Origin: Parasphingopyxis marina
GTDB lineage: Bacteria; Pseudomonadota; Alphaproteobacteria; Sphingomonadales; Sphingomonadaceae
Direction of reading: 5' to 3'
NCBI RefSeq assembly: GCF_014237875.1
Contig: NZ_JACJVJ010000003.1
Location: 301,953-365,952, forward strand
DNA: 64,000 nt
How positions within the stretch are numbered: the first letter of the stretch is position 1; each line of letters opens with the position of its first letter. A program made the translations under genes and the position numbers. The notes under the pieces are model-generated. The model was not told the DNA's origin, ran no database searches, and saw only the letters and a program-made list of their open reading frames with translations. Shown one piece after another: positions 34,436 to 42,671 of the stretch.

Positions 34436-35215
34436 TCATACACTTGGTTGAACTTTCGGCATGTCGTCCCAAGTTTTCCCGCGGTATTTGCGCCCGTTCG
34501 CCTTTTTGGAGCGACGCTTATTGTCTTCCCCCCAAGTGCCCCACTGCTTGAAGAAAAATGCCGTTCCTGATGCTCTGCATTGACGGTGTATCTCGTCAAT
34601 CCACGCTTCCTTGATCGGACGTGCCCACCGACCACTTTCGCCACCGACGATAGCCCAGTCGATACCGTCGAGATTTACCGGGCCCACAGATCCGATCAGC
34701 GGTTCAAAAGAAATAAAACGAACTGCTGCGGCAACTTCTCGCAAAGCGTCGATACGGCGTACGACGTCGACGTCTTCGACGCTTGTCCCAAGCCAGACGT
34801 TCGGCAAAATGTCCTCGCCGCGCGACTTGAGAAACAATGCCATACGATCGGGACGCTTCGTGAGGATCTGATAGTGGTGATGTGGAGTATCGCGCATCAC
34901 CTGCCATACTTCACGAATGAACGCTTCGTTCACCTGCTGGTGGAAAAGATCGCTCATCGAATTGACGAAAATCTTGCGGGGCTTGCGCCAGCGGCGCGGT
35001 ATGGCAAGCGCGCTTCGGTCCTCGCGCACGACGCTGTTCCACACGGTTCGGTTCCCGCTCTTGCGCGTGAGGCCTGCGTATTTGGAGACGCCCATCGCTT
35101 CAAGGCGGCGTGCCATTTCCATCGCGTAGCAATGAGTGCAGCCGGCCGACATGATCGTGCAACCGGCCACAGGGTTCCAGGTTGCGTCAGTCCATTCTAT
35201 CTGGGTTTGCGCCAT
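34436..35215 (-). CDS. DUF5131 (phage Gp37/Gp68-type) three-Cys-motif protein
   Basis: A 259-aa protein with the diagnostic cluster of cysteines WNPVAGC...GCTHCYA (Cys19, Cys26, Cys29), followed by SMSDLFHQQV, TKRPDRM, GTSVED and GGESGRWARPI. These match DUF5131, a distant radical-SAM-like family found in phages and accessory regions. GGAG lies 6 nt before the ATG at 35215. It starts 18 nt after darG and precedes tcmP, its usual partner. Confidence 0.9.
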   Translation of the reverse strand: MAQTQIEWTDATWNPVAGCTIMSAGCTHCYAMEMARRLEAMGVSKYAGLTRKSGNRTVWNSVVREDRSALAIPRRWRKPRKIFVNSMSDLFHQQVNEAFIREVWQVMRDTPHHHYQILTKRPDRMALFLKSRGEDILPNVWLGTSVEDVDVVRRIDALREVAAAVRFISFEPLIGSVGPVNLDGIDWAIVGGESGRWARPIKEAWIDEIHRQCRASGTAFFFKQWGTWGEDNKRRSKKANGRKYRGKTWDDMPKVQPSV

Positions 35216-35233
35216 GCAGGGCTCCAACTCACG

Positions 35234-36325
35234 CTAGGCGTTGCCTGCTCGAACGGCGCTTGTCTCGTGCCACGAGGCCAAGCGCTCCAAGGCGATGTAG
35301 ATCATGCGATCATTGAACAGCTGTAGCTTACGCTGCCCTGCGTCTCTGCCGCCACGCCAGTCCCGCAAACCCTTCTTGATGCCTTCGATGCTCGCTTCTG
35401 CGCCATGCGCGATCAGCCAATCGACAGTGGACAGGAGTTCCATACCAAGCGGAGTCTCGAACCCGTCGATGAGCTCGCTAGTAGACTCCAGAGCAGGAAG
35501 ATAATCCTTCGCTTCCGAGCCCAGATAAGCGGCGACGCGGTCGCGCTTAGCATCTACGAAATCGACAACGTCCATCGGTCCTGCATCCCCTATGCGTTTG
35601 TCGCTACGCAGGTAGCTGCCGTCCAGCGCATTAAGAAGGTGGGTCAGCCGCGCAGCGAAGGGACCGAAGCGGTTGGCTTCGAACCGCAGATCGAGAGGGT
35701 TGTCGAGTTGGCAATGCTCAATGCTGCGCTCAGCGAAGTAAGTTAGTTTCTGGATTTCGAGAAACGAGCATTCAAAGCCGAGGACCGCATAGCGTCGCAC
35801 GAGTTCGGCGACGAGCGCTCGTGCCGGTGTAAGTTTCTCGACACCGGTGCGCTTAGCGACATTTTGATAGGTTGCGGTAGGTTCGTAAACGATCACGCGC
35901 ACGTCTTCGAGATCGTGCAATGCATGTTCGATCCGATCGCGGACGATTGGCCATTCAAGCCCGCCATTTCCGCTACCCAAAGGAGGCAGCGCAATGGAGC
36001 GAATCTCATGCTCAACGATAACGCGTTTTAGGTCGAGCAGCCCTTCGTCGATCCAGGTCAACTTGGAAGGATGACGCCAGTGCTTTTTGGTCGGAAAATT
36101 GATGATCCACTTCGGCCCCATGAGTTCGCGTCGTTCAGTTACGAACATATGGCCAACCTCGACCTCGTGGGCCTTACAAGCTGCCGCATAGGCGTTGAAA
36201 TTGGCGGGGAAATTCTCCTTAAACATGAGCGCAATGCCCTTGCCCATGACGCCGACGGTGTTGACCGTGTTCACCAATGCTTCCGCATCGGCCTCGAGAA
36301 GATTGCCTTGCGTATATGTAATCAT
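35234..36325 (-). CDS. darG: DarG antitoxin: macrodomain ADP-ribosyl-DNA glycohydrolase
   Basis: A 363-aa antitoxin. Residues ~1-155 are a macrodomain (TQGNLLEADAEALVNTVNTV, GVMGKGIALMFK, PPLGSGNGGLEW) that removes ADP-ribose from thymidine in DNA. The C-terminal ~200 residues (PARALVAELVRRYAVLGFEC, FLEIQKLTYFAE) match the DarT-binding domain. Its ATG shares one base with the darT stop (TGATG), so toxin and antitoxin are translated together. Confidence 0.93.
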   Translation of the reverse strand: MITYTQGNLLEADAEALVNTVNTVGVMGKGIALMFKENFPANFNAYAAACKAHEVEVGHMFVTERRELMGPKWIINFPTKKHWRHPSKLTWIDEGLLDLKRVIVEHEIRSIALPPLGSGNGGLEWPIVRDRIEHALHDLEDVRVIVYEPTATYQNVAKRTGVEKLTPARALVAELVRRYAVLGFECSFLEIQKLTYFAERSIEHCQLDNPLDLRFEANRFGPFAARLTHLLNALDGSYLRSDKRIGDAGPMDVVDFVDAKRDRVAAYLGSEAKDYLPALESTSELIDGFETPLGMELLSTVDWLIAHGAEASIEGIKKGLRDWRGGRDAGQRKLQLFNDRMIYIALERLASWHETSAVRAGNA

Positions 36326-36960
36326 CAGAAATACCACCCGGGCATGACCGCTACGTCCAGTGCTACCTCGGCCGCCGCGAGTTGGGCGCGCACCCGACCG
36401 GCCGCGGCCTCGCTCGAACAGGCGATGCCGAACAGCGCGGCGATCGGCACATGCTGCTGCACAAGCGCCTCAGCCTGATAGCGTTCAAACTTACCCAAAT
36501 CGTTATTGTCCCTCTTGAAGTCGCTTCTACACAGGATTTCCCAATCGATCACCGGCAATTGCGCAAGATCGTTGTGGAAGATCGCTGTCTGCACATAAGC
36601 ATGGCGGTCGGTGAAAAGAAACGGCAGTGGATAATCTCTGACCTTGTAAAGGCTGCTGACAAGAATCAGAATCTCGTCGTTGGCGCGCTGCCGAATGCCG
36701 CCGTACCCGGTCTTGATGTTGAGCAACATCGGTGAGCGCGGCGTGAAATAAAACGGCACGTAGTCGCTGAGCGTCCCGCCTGGCTCGACCGGAACTGCCT
36801 TTCCACTGCGCCGATCGATCAGTTCCGGATTGCCGATGTCGACATAGTTCGGATCGACGAGCTGGCTGCTTCGGCAATGAATTCCGTTGTGTAGGATCCA
36901 AGGCAGATTGTCGCGATGCAGGATCCGAAAAATATGCGCCTTGTCCGGTCCAAGGTTCAT
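36325..36960 (-). CDS. darT: DarT toxin: ssDNA thymidine ADP-ribosyltransferase
   Basis: A 211-aa DarT (DUF4433). It has HIFRILHRDNLPWILHNGIH, YVPFYFTPRSPMLLNI and the catalytic motif RYQAEALV with Glu164. DarT adds ADP-ribose from NAD+ to thymidines in single-stranded DNA, blocking replication; it serves in anti-phage defence. ATG at 36960 gives a family-typical length, though no clear ribosome site is seen. It is first in a five-gene co-oriented block. Confidence 0.93.
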   Translation of the reverse strand: MNLGPDKAHIFRILHRDNLPWILHNGIHCRSSQLVDPNYVDIGNPELIDRRSGKAVPVEPGGTLSDYVPFYFTPRSPMLLNIKTGYGGIRQRANDEILILVSSLYKVRDYPLPFLFTDRHAYVQTAIFHNDLAQLPVIDWEILCRSDFKRDNNDLGKFERYQAEALVQQHVPIAALFGIACSSEAAAGRVRAQLAAAEVALDVAVMPGWYF

Positions 36961-37352
36961 CGCGCACACTCTGGCGGATGGACCTTGGCACAAACCTGCG
37001 TGATTTTACTCGACAGGGTGAGATCGAAGGCGTGAAAGATCCGCATTGGCCCTGCCTAACGGTTTGGCGGCACTTAATGAAGATCAAGAATTTCACGACG
37101 AGATGTTCCCTTTCATCGCTCGGCATCGGCACTTACCGGATTGGAGAACATATAGGGAACAATACGCCGGCTCGGAGAAAATTCAAGGCAATTGGCTATC
37201 TAGTCAGGATAGACCAAACGAGATGCATCACAACGCAGAACGTACAATGGACAGGCTCCGCGACGAAGATAACTGTTTCAGCATGAGAAAAGGCAGATGT
37301 TGGCAGCATTCATCGATCACCCGAACGGCCGAAATGAGGGCGCAAAGCTGCC
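36961..37352. other. Region upstream of darT; weak plus-strand ORF only
   Basis: About 390 nt that should hold the darT promoter. On the plus strand a frame from TTG 37046 encodes protein-like text (FIARHRHLPDWRTYREQYAG, WLSSQDRPNEMHHNAE) before running over the end of the DUF5681 gene. It has no recognised family or ribosome site and may be a decayed gene. Confidence 0.35.
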
Positions 37353-37901
37353 CTAGCCGAAGAACTCCCACCATTCCGGCCACGCTACTTTATTTGGCGT
37401 ACGCGTCGCAGACCATACTTCGCGCTGCTCCTTGAGCGCGAGCCGCCGGTCCCCAAACCGAGCGAGCGCAGCCTCGACGATCCACGGGTTAAGTTCCCAT
37501 CGCACACGCTTCTCGTCGGTCGGAAATTTCTTCACCGCGAGACCGAGCGTGCCGATGATGGCGTCAGCGCCAGAACTGATGGATGAGACGACGATCTTCA
37601 GGGGCTTTTCGTTATCGCCTCTTTTCGCGCGCGCCGCTTCGATCGCCTCAAGCGACGAGCGGGCCGCAGCACTGTCGCCTGCGAGCCCCTTTTGGGTCAA
37701 CTGGAGAAGAAATGCCTCGGCCGCGGTGACGCGACGTTCGCGACCGTCCTCGCGCACGGTGACCATCTGCCCGAGGACGCCATTGTACGGTATCTCGCGG
37801 TGTCGGTTCTTCGGCCGCCCCTTCGGATTGCCGGACTGACCCTTCCTGAACCTCGTCGTGGCCGGAGGATGGCCGTAGCCAACCGGATCGTCAGCACTCA
37901 T
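37353..37901 (-). CDS. DUF5681-domain protein (distal copy)
   Basis: A 182-aa protein with the N-terminal DUF5681 signature FRKGQSGNPKGRPKNR. The remaining text (VTAAEAFLLQLTQKGLAGDS) is helical and has no enzyme motif. Its ATG overlaps the stop of the neighbouring DUF5681 gene by 4 nt. Such genes occur beside ParB-methyltransferase genes in alphaproteobacterial accessory DNA, and the role is unknown. Confidence 0.88.
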   Translation of the reverse strand: MSADDPVGYGHPPATTRFRKGQSGNPKGRPKNRHREIPYNGVLGQMVTVREDGRERRVTAAEAFLLQLTQKGLAGDSAAARSSLEAIEAARAKRGDNEKPLKIVVSSISSGADAIIGTLGLAVKKFPTDEKRVRWELNPWIVEAALARFGDRRLALKEQREVWSATRTPNKVAWPEWWEFFG

Positions 37902-38416
37902 TCAACCCTCCCGCGCGGCCAGCGCAGCGTATCGGCATCGAACGTGAAGAACTTGATGTTGTCGACTTGCCGTTGAGCGAACTTTCTTCGTCCCGGACGG
38001 CTCAGCGCCGCCTGCGTCGCCCAAGCGTGGACCTTCATTCGATGCCCTCCGAAGTCGGGATCGTCGTCCGCAATGCCGAGAAGCCGCATTGCCTGGTTCG
38101 CATTGTCGGCAGAATGATGACGCTCCATGCTGACGGGTGGCGAAACGACTTTGTTGGTTTTTGCCAGAGCTGCCTCGCGCTTCTCAATCATCTTGAGCAC
38201 CTTCCGGATCGCCATGCGGCTGCCCTTGAGCGCCGCCTGGTAGGTCTGCAGTTGCAGCGCCTCGTCGACAGTCAGTTCGCGCTGCTTGCCATTCTGGGTG
38301 ACCGTCAGCGTGCGATCGAAGATGATGTCGAATGCCGATACATTGGGTCGACGCTGCCTGGGCCTTCCTTTGGGATTGCCCGACTGCCCTGGCTTGAATC
38401 GCGTATCCCCGCTCAC
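37898..38416 (-). CDS. DUF5681-domain protein (proximal copy)
   Basis: A 172-aa protein with the same signature (FKPGQSGNPKGRPRQRR) and a basic N-terminus that could bind DNA. ELTVDEALQLQTYQAALKGS parallels the other copy, so the two are divergent paralogues. It overlaps the methyltransferase gene by 4 nt upstream and its paralogue by 4 nt downstream. Confidence 0.88.
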   Translation of the reverse strand: MSGDTRFKPGQSGNPKGRPRQRRPNVSAFDIIFDRTLTVTQNGKQRELTVDEALQLQTYQAALKGSRMAIRKVLKMIEKREAALAKTNKVVSPPVSMERHHSADNANQAMRLLGIADDDPDFGGHRMKVHAWATQAALSRPGRRKFAQRQVDNIKFFTFDADTLRWPRGRVE

Positions 38417-39714
38417 GCCGCGGCTTCACTATCGTCGCGGTGCACCAGCACCGGTTCCTTGCCGGTGATGTCGCTCCAACGTGCCATGGCAAGATCGACA
38501 TAGGTCGGATCTATATCGAGGCCCCGGAAACGCCGTCCGACCCGCTCGGCAGCAATTAGGCTGGTGCCGGAGCCAAGAAAGATATCGAGCACCCGTTCTC
38601 CCTGGCGGGTAACGTCGCAGATGGCATCGGCAACCATCGCGACGGGCTTCACCGTCGGATGCAGCTTGAGATCCTCGCGGCGGCTCCCCTTCATCGAATT
38701 GACCGAAGCATAGTCCCAGACATTGGTGCGGTTGCGACCGTGCCTGCCAAGCTCGACCGTGTTGGTGTGCGGCGCATCGCCGACGCGATAGACGAACACC
38801 ATCTCGTGTTTCGATCGATAGAGCGAACCCATGCCGGCATTGCTCTTGTTCCACACGCAGACGTTGAGCAGCTCCGAATAGACATCGGCGATCGATGCCG
38901 TGACATCGTCCATGTGCCGCCAGTCCATGCAGACGAAGTGCACCGCGCCGTCGCGCGAGACTTTCGCGCAGGCGCCCAGCGTATCGGTGAGGAAAGTACG
39001 GAACTCTTCGGTCGCCATCTCGCCCGAGGCCATCGCGAACTCGCGATGCCGACCCTTTGCGTTGGCATGACCATTGATCTTCACGTTATAGGGCGGATCG
39101 AGAAAAGCGCAGTCGATCGCATGATGGCCGACCAGCCGGCGCAGGAACGCAACGTCACGGCCATCGCCGCAGCCGACACGGTGCTCGCCAAGTTCCCAGA
39201 TGTCGCCGGGTCGGATCCGCGGGTTCTCGGGTACGGCCGGAATCACCTCGTCATCCGGATCGGGACTGTCGGCCAGCACCACGTCGATCTCGCCCGAACT
39301 GAACCCGGTTAGCGAGAGGTCGATATCGACATCGGGCAGCGAGAGATCGGCCAGTTCGAGCTTTAGGATCTCGACATCCCATCCGGCATTGAGCGCGATC
39401 TTGTTGTCCGCGAGGCGCAGCGCCTTCTTCTGCGCCCCCGACAGTCCGGCAAGTTCGATGACCGGGACTTCGCCAAGCCCGAGTTCCTTCGCCGCTCGCA
39501 GGCGTCCATGTCCGGCGATCAAATTTCCGTCCGGATCGGCGAGGATCGGATTGGTGAACCCGAACTCGCGGATCGAGGCGACGATCTGGGCAATCTGCCG
39601 CTTGGGATGCGTTCGTGCATTGCGAGGGTCGGGAGTCAGGCTCTCGATCGGCTTGTAGCTGATTTCGAGCGGATGATGGGCGGACTTCTCTGCCTTCGAT
39701 TCGGTTGAGATCAT
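38413..39714 (-). CDS. ParB-like nuclease domain / DNA methyltransferase fusion
   Basis: A 433-aa fusion. Residues ~15-125 are a ParB/Sulfiredoxin-like domain (DPRNARTHPKRQIAQIVASI, NLIAGHGRLRAAKEL). The remainder is a beta-class-type site-specific DNA methyltransferase, with catalytic FLDPPYN before the SAM motif FLGSGTSLIAAERVGRRF. No restriction endonuclease gene is nearby, so it is an orphan methylase of unknown target. The three genes 39714-37353 are joined by ATGA overlaps. Confidence 0.93.
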   Translation of the reverse strand: MISTESKAEKSAHHPLEISYKPIESLTPDPRNARTHPKRQIAQIVASIREFGFTNPILADPDGNLIAGHGRLRAAKELGLGEVPVIELAGLSGAQKKALRLADNKIALNAGWDVEILKLELADLSLPDVDIDLSLTGFSSGEIDVVLADSPDPDDEVIPAVPENPRIRPGDIWELGEHRVGCGDGRDVAFLRRLVGHHAIDCAFLDPPYNVKINGHANAKGRHREFAMASGEMATEEFRTFLTDTLGACAKVSRDGAVHFVCMDWRHMDDVTASIADVYSELLNVCVWNKSNAGMGSLYRSKHEMVFVYRVGDAPHTNTVELGRHGRNRTNVWDYASVNSMKGSRREDLKLHPTVKPVAMVADAICDVTRQGERVLDIFLGSGTSLIAAERVGRRFRGLDIDPTYVDLAMARWSDITGKEPVLVHRDDSEAAA

Positions 39715-39904
39715 AGAATGAACATAGCATGATCGTTTGTTCTTTTGGAGTCCGTTGCCCCCCCTCTCTGTGAATGCAGAAAGGGGCGGAGGAGGACTGG
39801 ACTACTGGCCCATTCCGAGCATTGCTGGTGCCACGCCCGGCAAGCCGGGCTCGCGCCGGTAGCGGCGGCCATTCCCGGCCCCCGCGCTAAACCGGAGAAC
39901 AAAC

Positions 39905-40132
39905 ATGACCGATACGACCAAAGCTTCCGCAGGCCCGAGCAAGCTTGATCGGCTGGAGAAGCTGCTCACCCGCAAGAACGGCGCTACCATCGCCGAGATG
40001 ATGAAGGCCACCGACTGGCAGCAGCATTCGGTGCGCGGCGCCATGGCCGGCGCGCTCAAGAAGCGCGGACTGAGCATCACGTCGGAAAAAGTCGATGGCG
40101 TCCGCCGCTACCGGGCGGAGAAAAAGGCATGA
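39905..40132 (+). CDS. DUF3489-domain protein
   Basis: A 75-aa protein with the DUF3489 core TRKNGATIAEMMKATDWQQH and SVRGAMAGALKKRGL, a winged-helix-like fold. It is first in a three-gene operon with DUF2924 and a large serine recombinase, a conserved trio in alphaproteobacteria. Its stop overlaps the next start by 4 nt. It may regulate the recombinase or help bind DNA. Confidence 0.9.
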   Translation: MTDTTKASAGPSKLDRLEKLLTRKNGATIAEMMKATDWQQHSVRGAMAGALKKRGLSITSEKVDGVRRYRAEKKA

Positions 40133-40536
40133 GCGACGATATCGACAAGGTCGTCGCCGGCATCGAGAGTATGGATCTCGACGAGCTTCGCGAGAAGTGG
40201 AGGCGGCGCTACGGCGCCCCTCCATCACTTCGCTCCGAACCGATCATGCGCATGCTGCTTGCCTGGCGCGTGCAGGCCGAGGTCCATGGTGGGCTCGATG
40301 CCGATACCCGCAAGGCGCTGGAGCGATCCGGCCCCGTCGTGCCTGAAGGCCGGCATTTGGGCATCGGCGCCACCCTCACGCGCAACTGGAAGGGCCGCGC
40401 GGTCACCGTCACGGTCGAGGAGGATGGATTCCGGTGGGAGGAGGATCTCTATTCCAGCCTCTCGGCAGCAGCCACCGCCATTGCCGGGACACGCTGGAAC
40501 GGTCCGCGGTTTTTTGGGCTGCGGGATCAGCCATGA
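40129..40536 (+). CDS. DUF2924-domain protein
   Basis: A 135-aa protein: MDLDELREKWRRRYGAPPSL, then PEGRHLGIGATLTRNWKGR, both typical of DUF2924. The family almost always precedes a large serine recombinase and is thought to be an accessory factor. It overlaps both neighbours by 4 nt. Confidence 0.93.
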   Translation: MSDDIDKVVAGIESMDLDELREKWRRRYGAPPSLRSEPIMRMLLAWRVQAEVHGGLDADTRKALERSGPVVPEGRHLGIGATLTRNWKGRAVTVTVEEDGFRWEEDLYSSLSAAATAIAGTRWNGPRFFGLRDQP

Positions 40537-42128
40537 GTGGTAAAACGCTCCGCTGCGCGATCTATACGCGCAAGAGCTCAGAGGAAGGTCTCGACCAGTC
40601 GTTCAACAGCCTCGATGCGCAGCGTGAAGCGAGCGAGGCCTATGTCCTCAGCCAGGCCAGCGAAGGCTGGACGCTGACGCCGACACACTATGACGATGGC
40701 GGCTATTCCGGCGGAACGATGGAACGCCCCGGGCTGCAGAAGCTGCTTGCCGACATCGGCGCTGGACGCGTCGACATAGTCGTCGTGTATAAGATCGACC
40801 GCCTGACCCGCTCGCTCGCGGACTTTGCCCGGATTGTCGAGATCTTCGAGAAGGCCGACTGCAGTTTCGTATCGGTAACCCAGTCGTTCAACACCACGAA
40901 CTCGATGGGCCGGCTGATGCTCAACGTCCTGCTGTCTTTCGCGCAGTTCGAGCGCGAAGTGACGGGAGAGCGCATTCGCGACAAGATCGCAGCCTCCAAG
41001 GCCAAGGGCATGTGGATGGGAGGTAACCTCCCGCTCGGTTACGATCTTCCCGAAGCGGGCACGCGGACGCTACAGGTCAACCAGGCCGAAGCCGGAACGG
41101 TGCGGCACATCTTTGCCCGCTATCTCGAGCTGGGCTCGGTCCATGCGCTCCAGCGCGAACTGGCCGAACAGGTTATCCAATCGAAACGTTGGCAGACTGC
41201 CAAGGGAAAGACGGTGGGCGGCGCGACTTTCAGCCGCGGCGCGCTGTTCCACCTGCTGCGCAATCGCATCTATCTCGGCCAGATCGTGCACAAGGGCAAA
41301 GCGTTCGACGGCGAACACATAGCAATCGTCGATCCCGACATATTCGATCGGGTGCAACACAGACTCGATGCCAATGCGCGAAGGCATCGCGGTGCTTCCG
41401 ATCGCCGCATCGCCAAGGCGCCGCTGACCGGAAAACTGTTCGACGCCGCCGGCGAGCCCATGAGTCCGACTTTCTCGCGCGGCAAGTCGGGACGGGCATA
41501 TCGCTATTATGTGTCTGCGTCCCTCCAGCAGGGCGCTCGGTCCGATGATGACGGCATTCGCCGCCTTCCCGCGCCTGCGATCGAGCGCGTAATCACCGAG
41601 GCGATCGGGCGATGGACGCCATCCGAGAAAAAGCCATTTCATCCTGTCCGTTCGGTTCGGCTTGCCGATGATGGCCTGTTGATCGAACTCGCCGGCATCA
41701 GGCCGGCCGATCTCACGGCTCGCCTCGCCGATGACGAGCGGATGCTGGCTCATGCCGGTTCGACGGCGACGACCCATCTACCGGTCGCGCTTCCGCTGCG
41801 TGGTGGACGGAGGCTTGTCTTGGCAAGCGGCAAGAGAACCGCCCGGCCCGATCCGGTCCTCATCGCGGCATTGCGAAAGGCCCATGCCATGCTCGATTGC
41901 GAGCGTGGTATGCCAGTAATTCAGGCCGCGCCAAAATCGCCCTATGATTGCGCCATCCTTCGGCTGGCATTTCTCTCGCCCGACATCCAGCGAGACATCA
42001 TGCGAGGCCTGCAGCCTCCGACGCTCAATCTTGAGACACTGCGCCATATGATTATACCGCTGGCCTGGGGCGAGCAGCGAAAAGCGCTTGTCTGGGATCC
42101 GGCAAACACGCCCTGTTCCGGCGATTAG
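40533..42128 (+). CDS. Large serine recombinase
   Basis: A 531-aa site-specific recombinase. The N-terminal catalytic domain has the nucleophile serine in IYTRKSSEEG (Ser15 or 16), DDGGYSGGTMERPGLQ, YKIDRLTRSLADFARI and GRLMLNVLLSFAQFEREVT. A recombinase domain follows, then a C-terminal part whose zinc-ribbon region (LTGKLFDAAGEPMSPTFSRG) lacks the usual CxxC pairs. ATG at 40533 overlaps the DUF2924 stop. It probably moved or moves this region, and a repeat cluster lies directly downstream. Confidence 0.93.
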   Translation: MSGKTLRCAIYTRKSSEEGLDQSFNSLDAQREASEAYVLSQASEGWTLTPTHYDDGGYSGGTMERPGLQKLLADIGAGRVDIVVVYKIDRLTRSLADFARIVEIFEKADCSFVSVTQSFNTTNSMGRLMLNVLLSFAQFEREVTGERIRDKIAASKAKGMWMGGNLPLGYDLPEAGTRTLQVNQAEAGTVRHIFARYLELGSVHALQRELAEQVIQSKRWQTAKGKTVGGATFSRGALFHLLRNRIYLGQIVHKGKAFDGEHIAIVDPDIFDRVQHRLDANARRHRGASDRRIAKAPLTGKLFDAAGEPMSPTFSRGKSGRAYRYYVSASLQQGARSDDDGIRRLPAPAIERVITEAIGRWTPSEKKPFHPVRSVRLADDGLLIELAGIRPADLTARLADDERMLAHAGSTATTHLPVALPLRGGRRLVLASGKRTARPDPVLIAALRKAHAMLDCERGMPVIQAAPKSPYDCAILRLAFLSPDIQRDIMRGLQPPTLNLETLRHMIIPLAWGEQRKALVWDPANTPCSGD

Positions 42129-42460
42129 CAGGCCTGTTATCGGCGATTGAGGTCCCTGATACGGCCAATAAATACCCTGTTCCGTCGAATAACAGGGAAA
42201 TGGTGTTTCGAGCCTGCAAATGCCGGAAATTGGCCAGCTCTTTCGATATGAGATCGAGAATTGGGTCAGATGGGCCTGTTTTAGGCCTCAAATGAAGGTT
42301 TTTCCCTGTTCTTTCCCGGCGAACAGGGAAACCCAACCGATGCAGGTACAGGTAGAGACGCGGCGCACAAAGCCCGGCCAATATCGCTCGAGAGACCGCG
42401 CGTATGATGTCGCCGATAGGGATTAGGCTGCTGAGATCGGCCTGTTCCGCGGCGTGCTGG
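42105..42460. repeat. Degenerate CCCTGTT/AACAGGG repeat cluster
   Basis: Between the recombinase and tRNA-Ser there are about six CCTGTT motifs (near 42110, 42132, 42175, 42275, 42304, 42441), several followed by a CGGCGA-like tail. Two form hairpins: CCCTGTT/AACAGGG at 42175-42197, and an 11-bp perfect stem at 42301-42311 with 42321-42331 and a 9-nt loop. Spacing is irregular, so this is not a CRISPR array. It fills the 369-nt gap before the tRNA. Confidence 0.7.
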
Positions 42461-42497
42461 AAACCCCAGGCGATTAGAGACTAGTGCTGGGGGTGGC

Positions 42498-42588
42498 TGG
42501 CGGAGCGGGTGGGATTCGAACCCACGATAGGGGGTTGCCCTATACACACTTTCCAGGCGTGCGCCTTCGACCACTCGGCCACCGCTCC
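42498..42588 (-). tRNA. tRNA-Ser (GGA anticodon), CCA encoded
   Basis: A 91-nt class II tRNA on the minus strand. The acceptor arm GGAGCGG pairs with CCGCTCC, then discriminator G and CCA are encoded. The D-arm GCCGAGTGG, anticodon loop CTGGAAA (anticodon GGA), a long variable arm and the T-arm GGTTCGAATCC are all present. It sits at the edge of the recombinase element, a common integration target. Confidence 0.95.
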
Positions 42589-42671
42589 GCATGCCCGGTT
42601 CGGGCGAGCGACTGGCCCTAGAGCGGACGCGGCGCTGGCGCAAGAGCGGGGATCATGGCACAAAGCGGGGC

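Noticed and set aside
42105..42460. Possible CRISPR array
   Set aside because: Repeat units are short, degenerate and irregularly spaced, partly inverted, and no cas genes are present.
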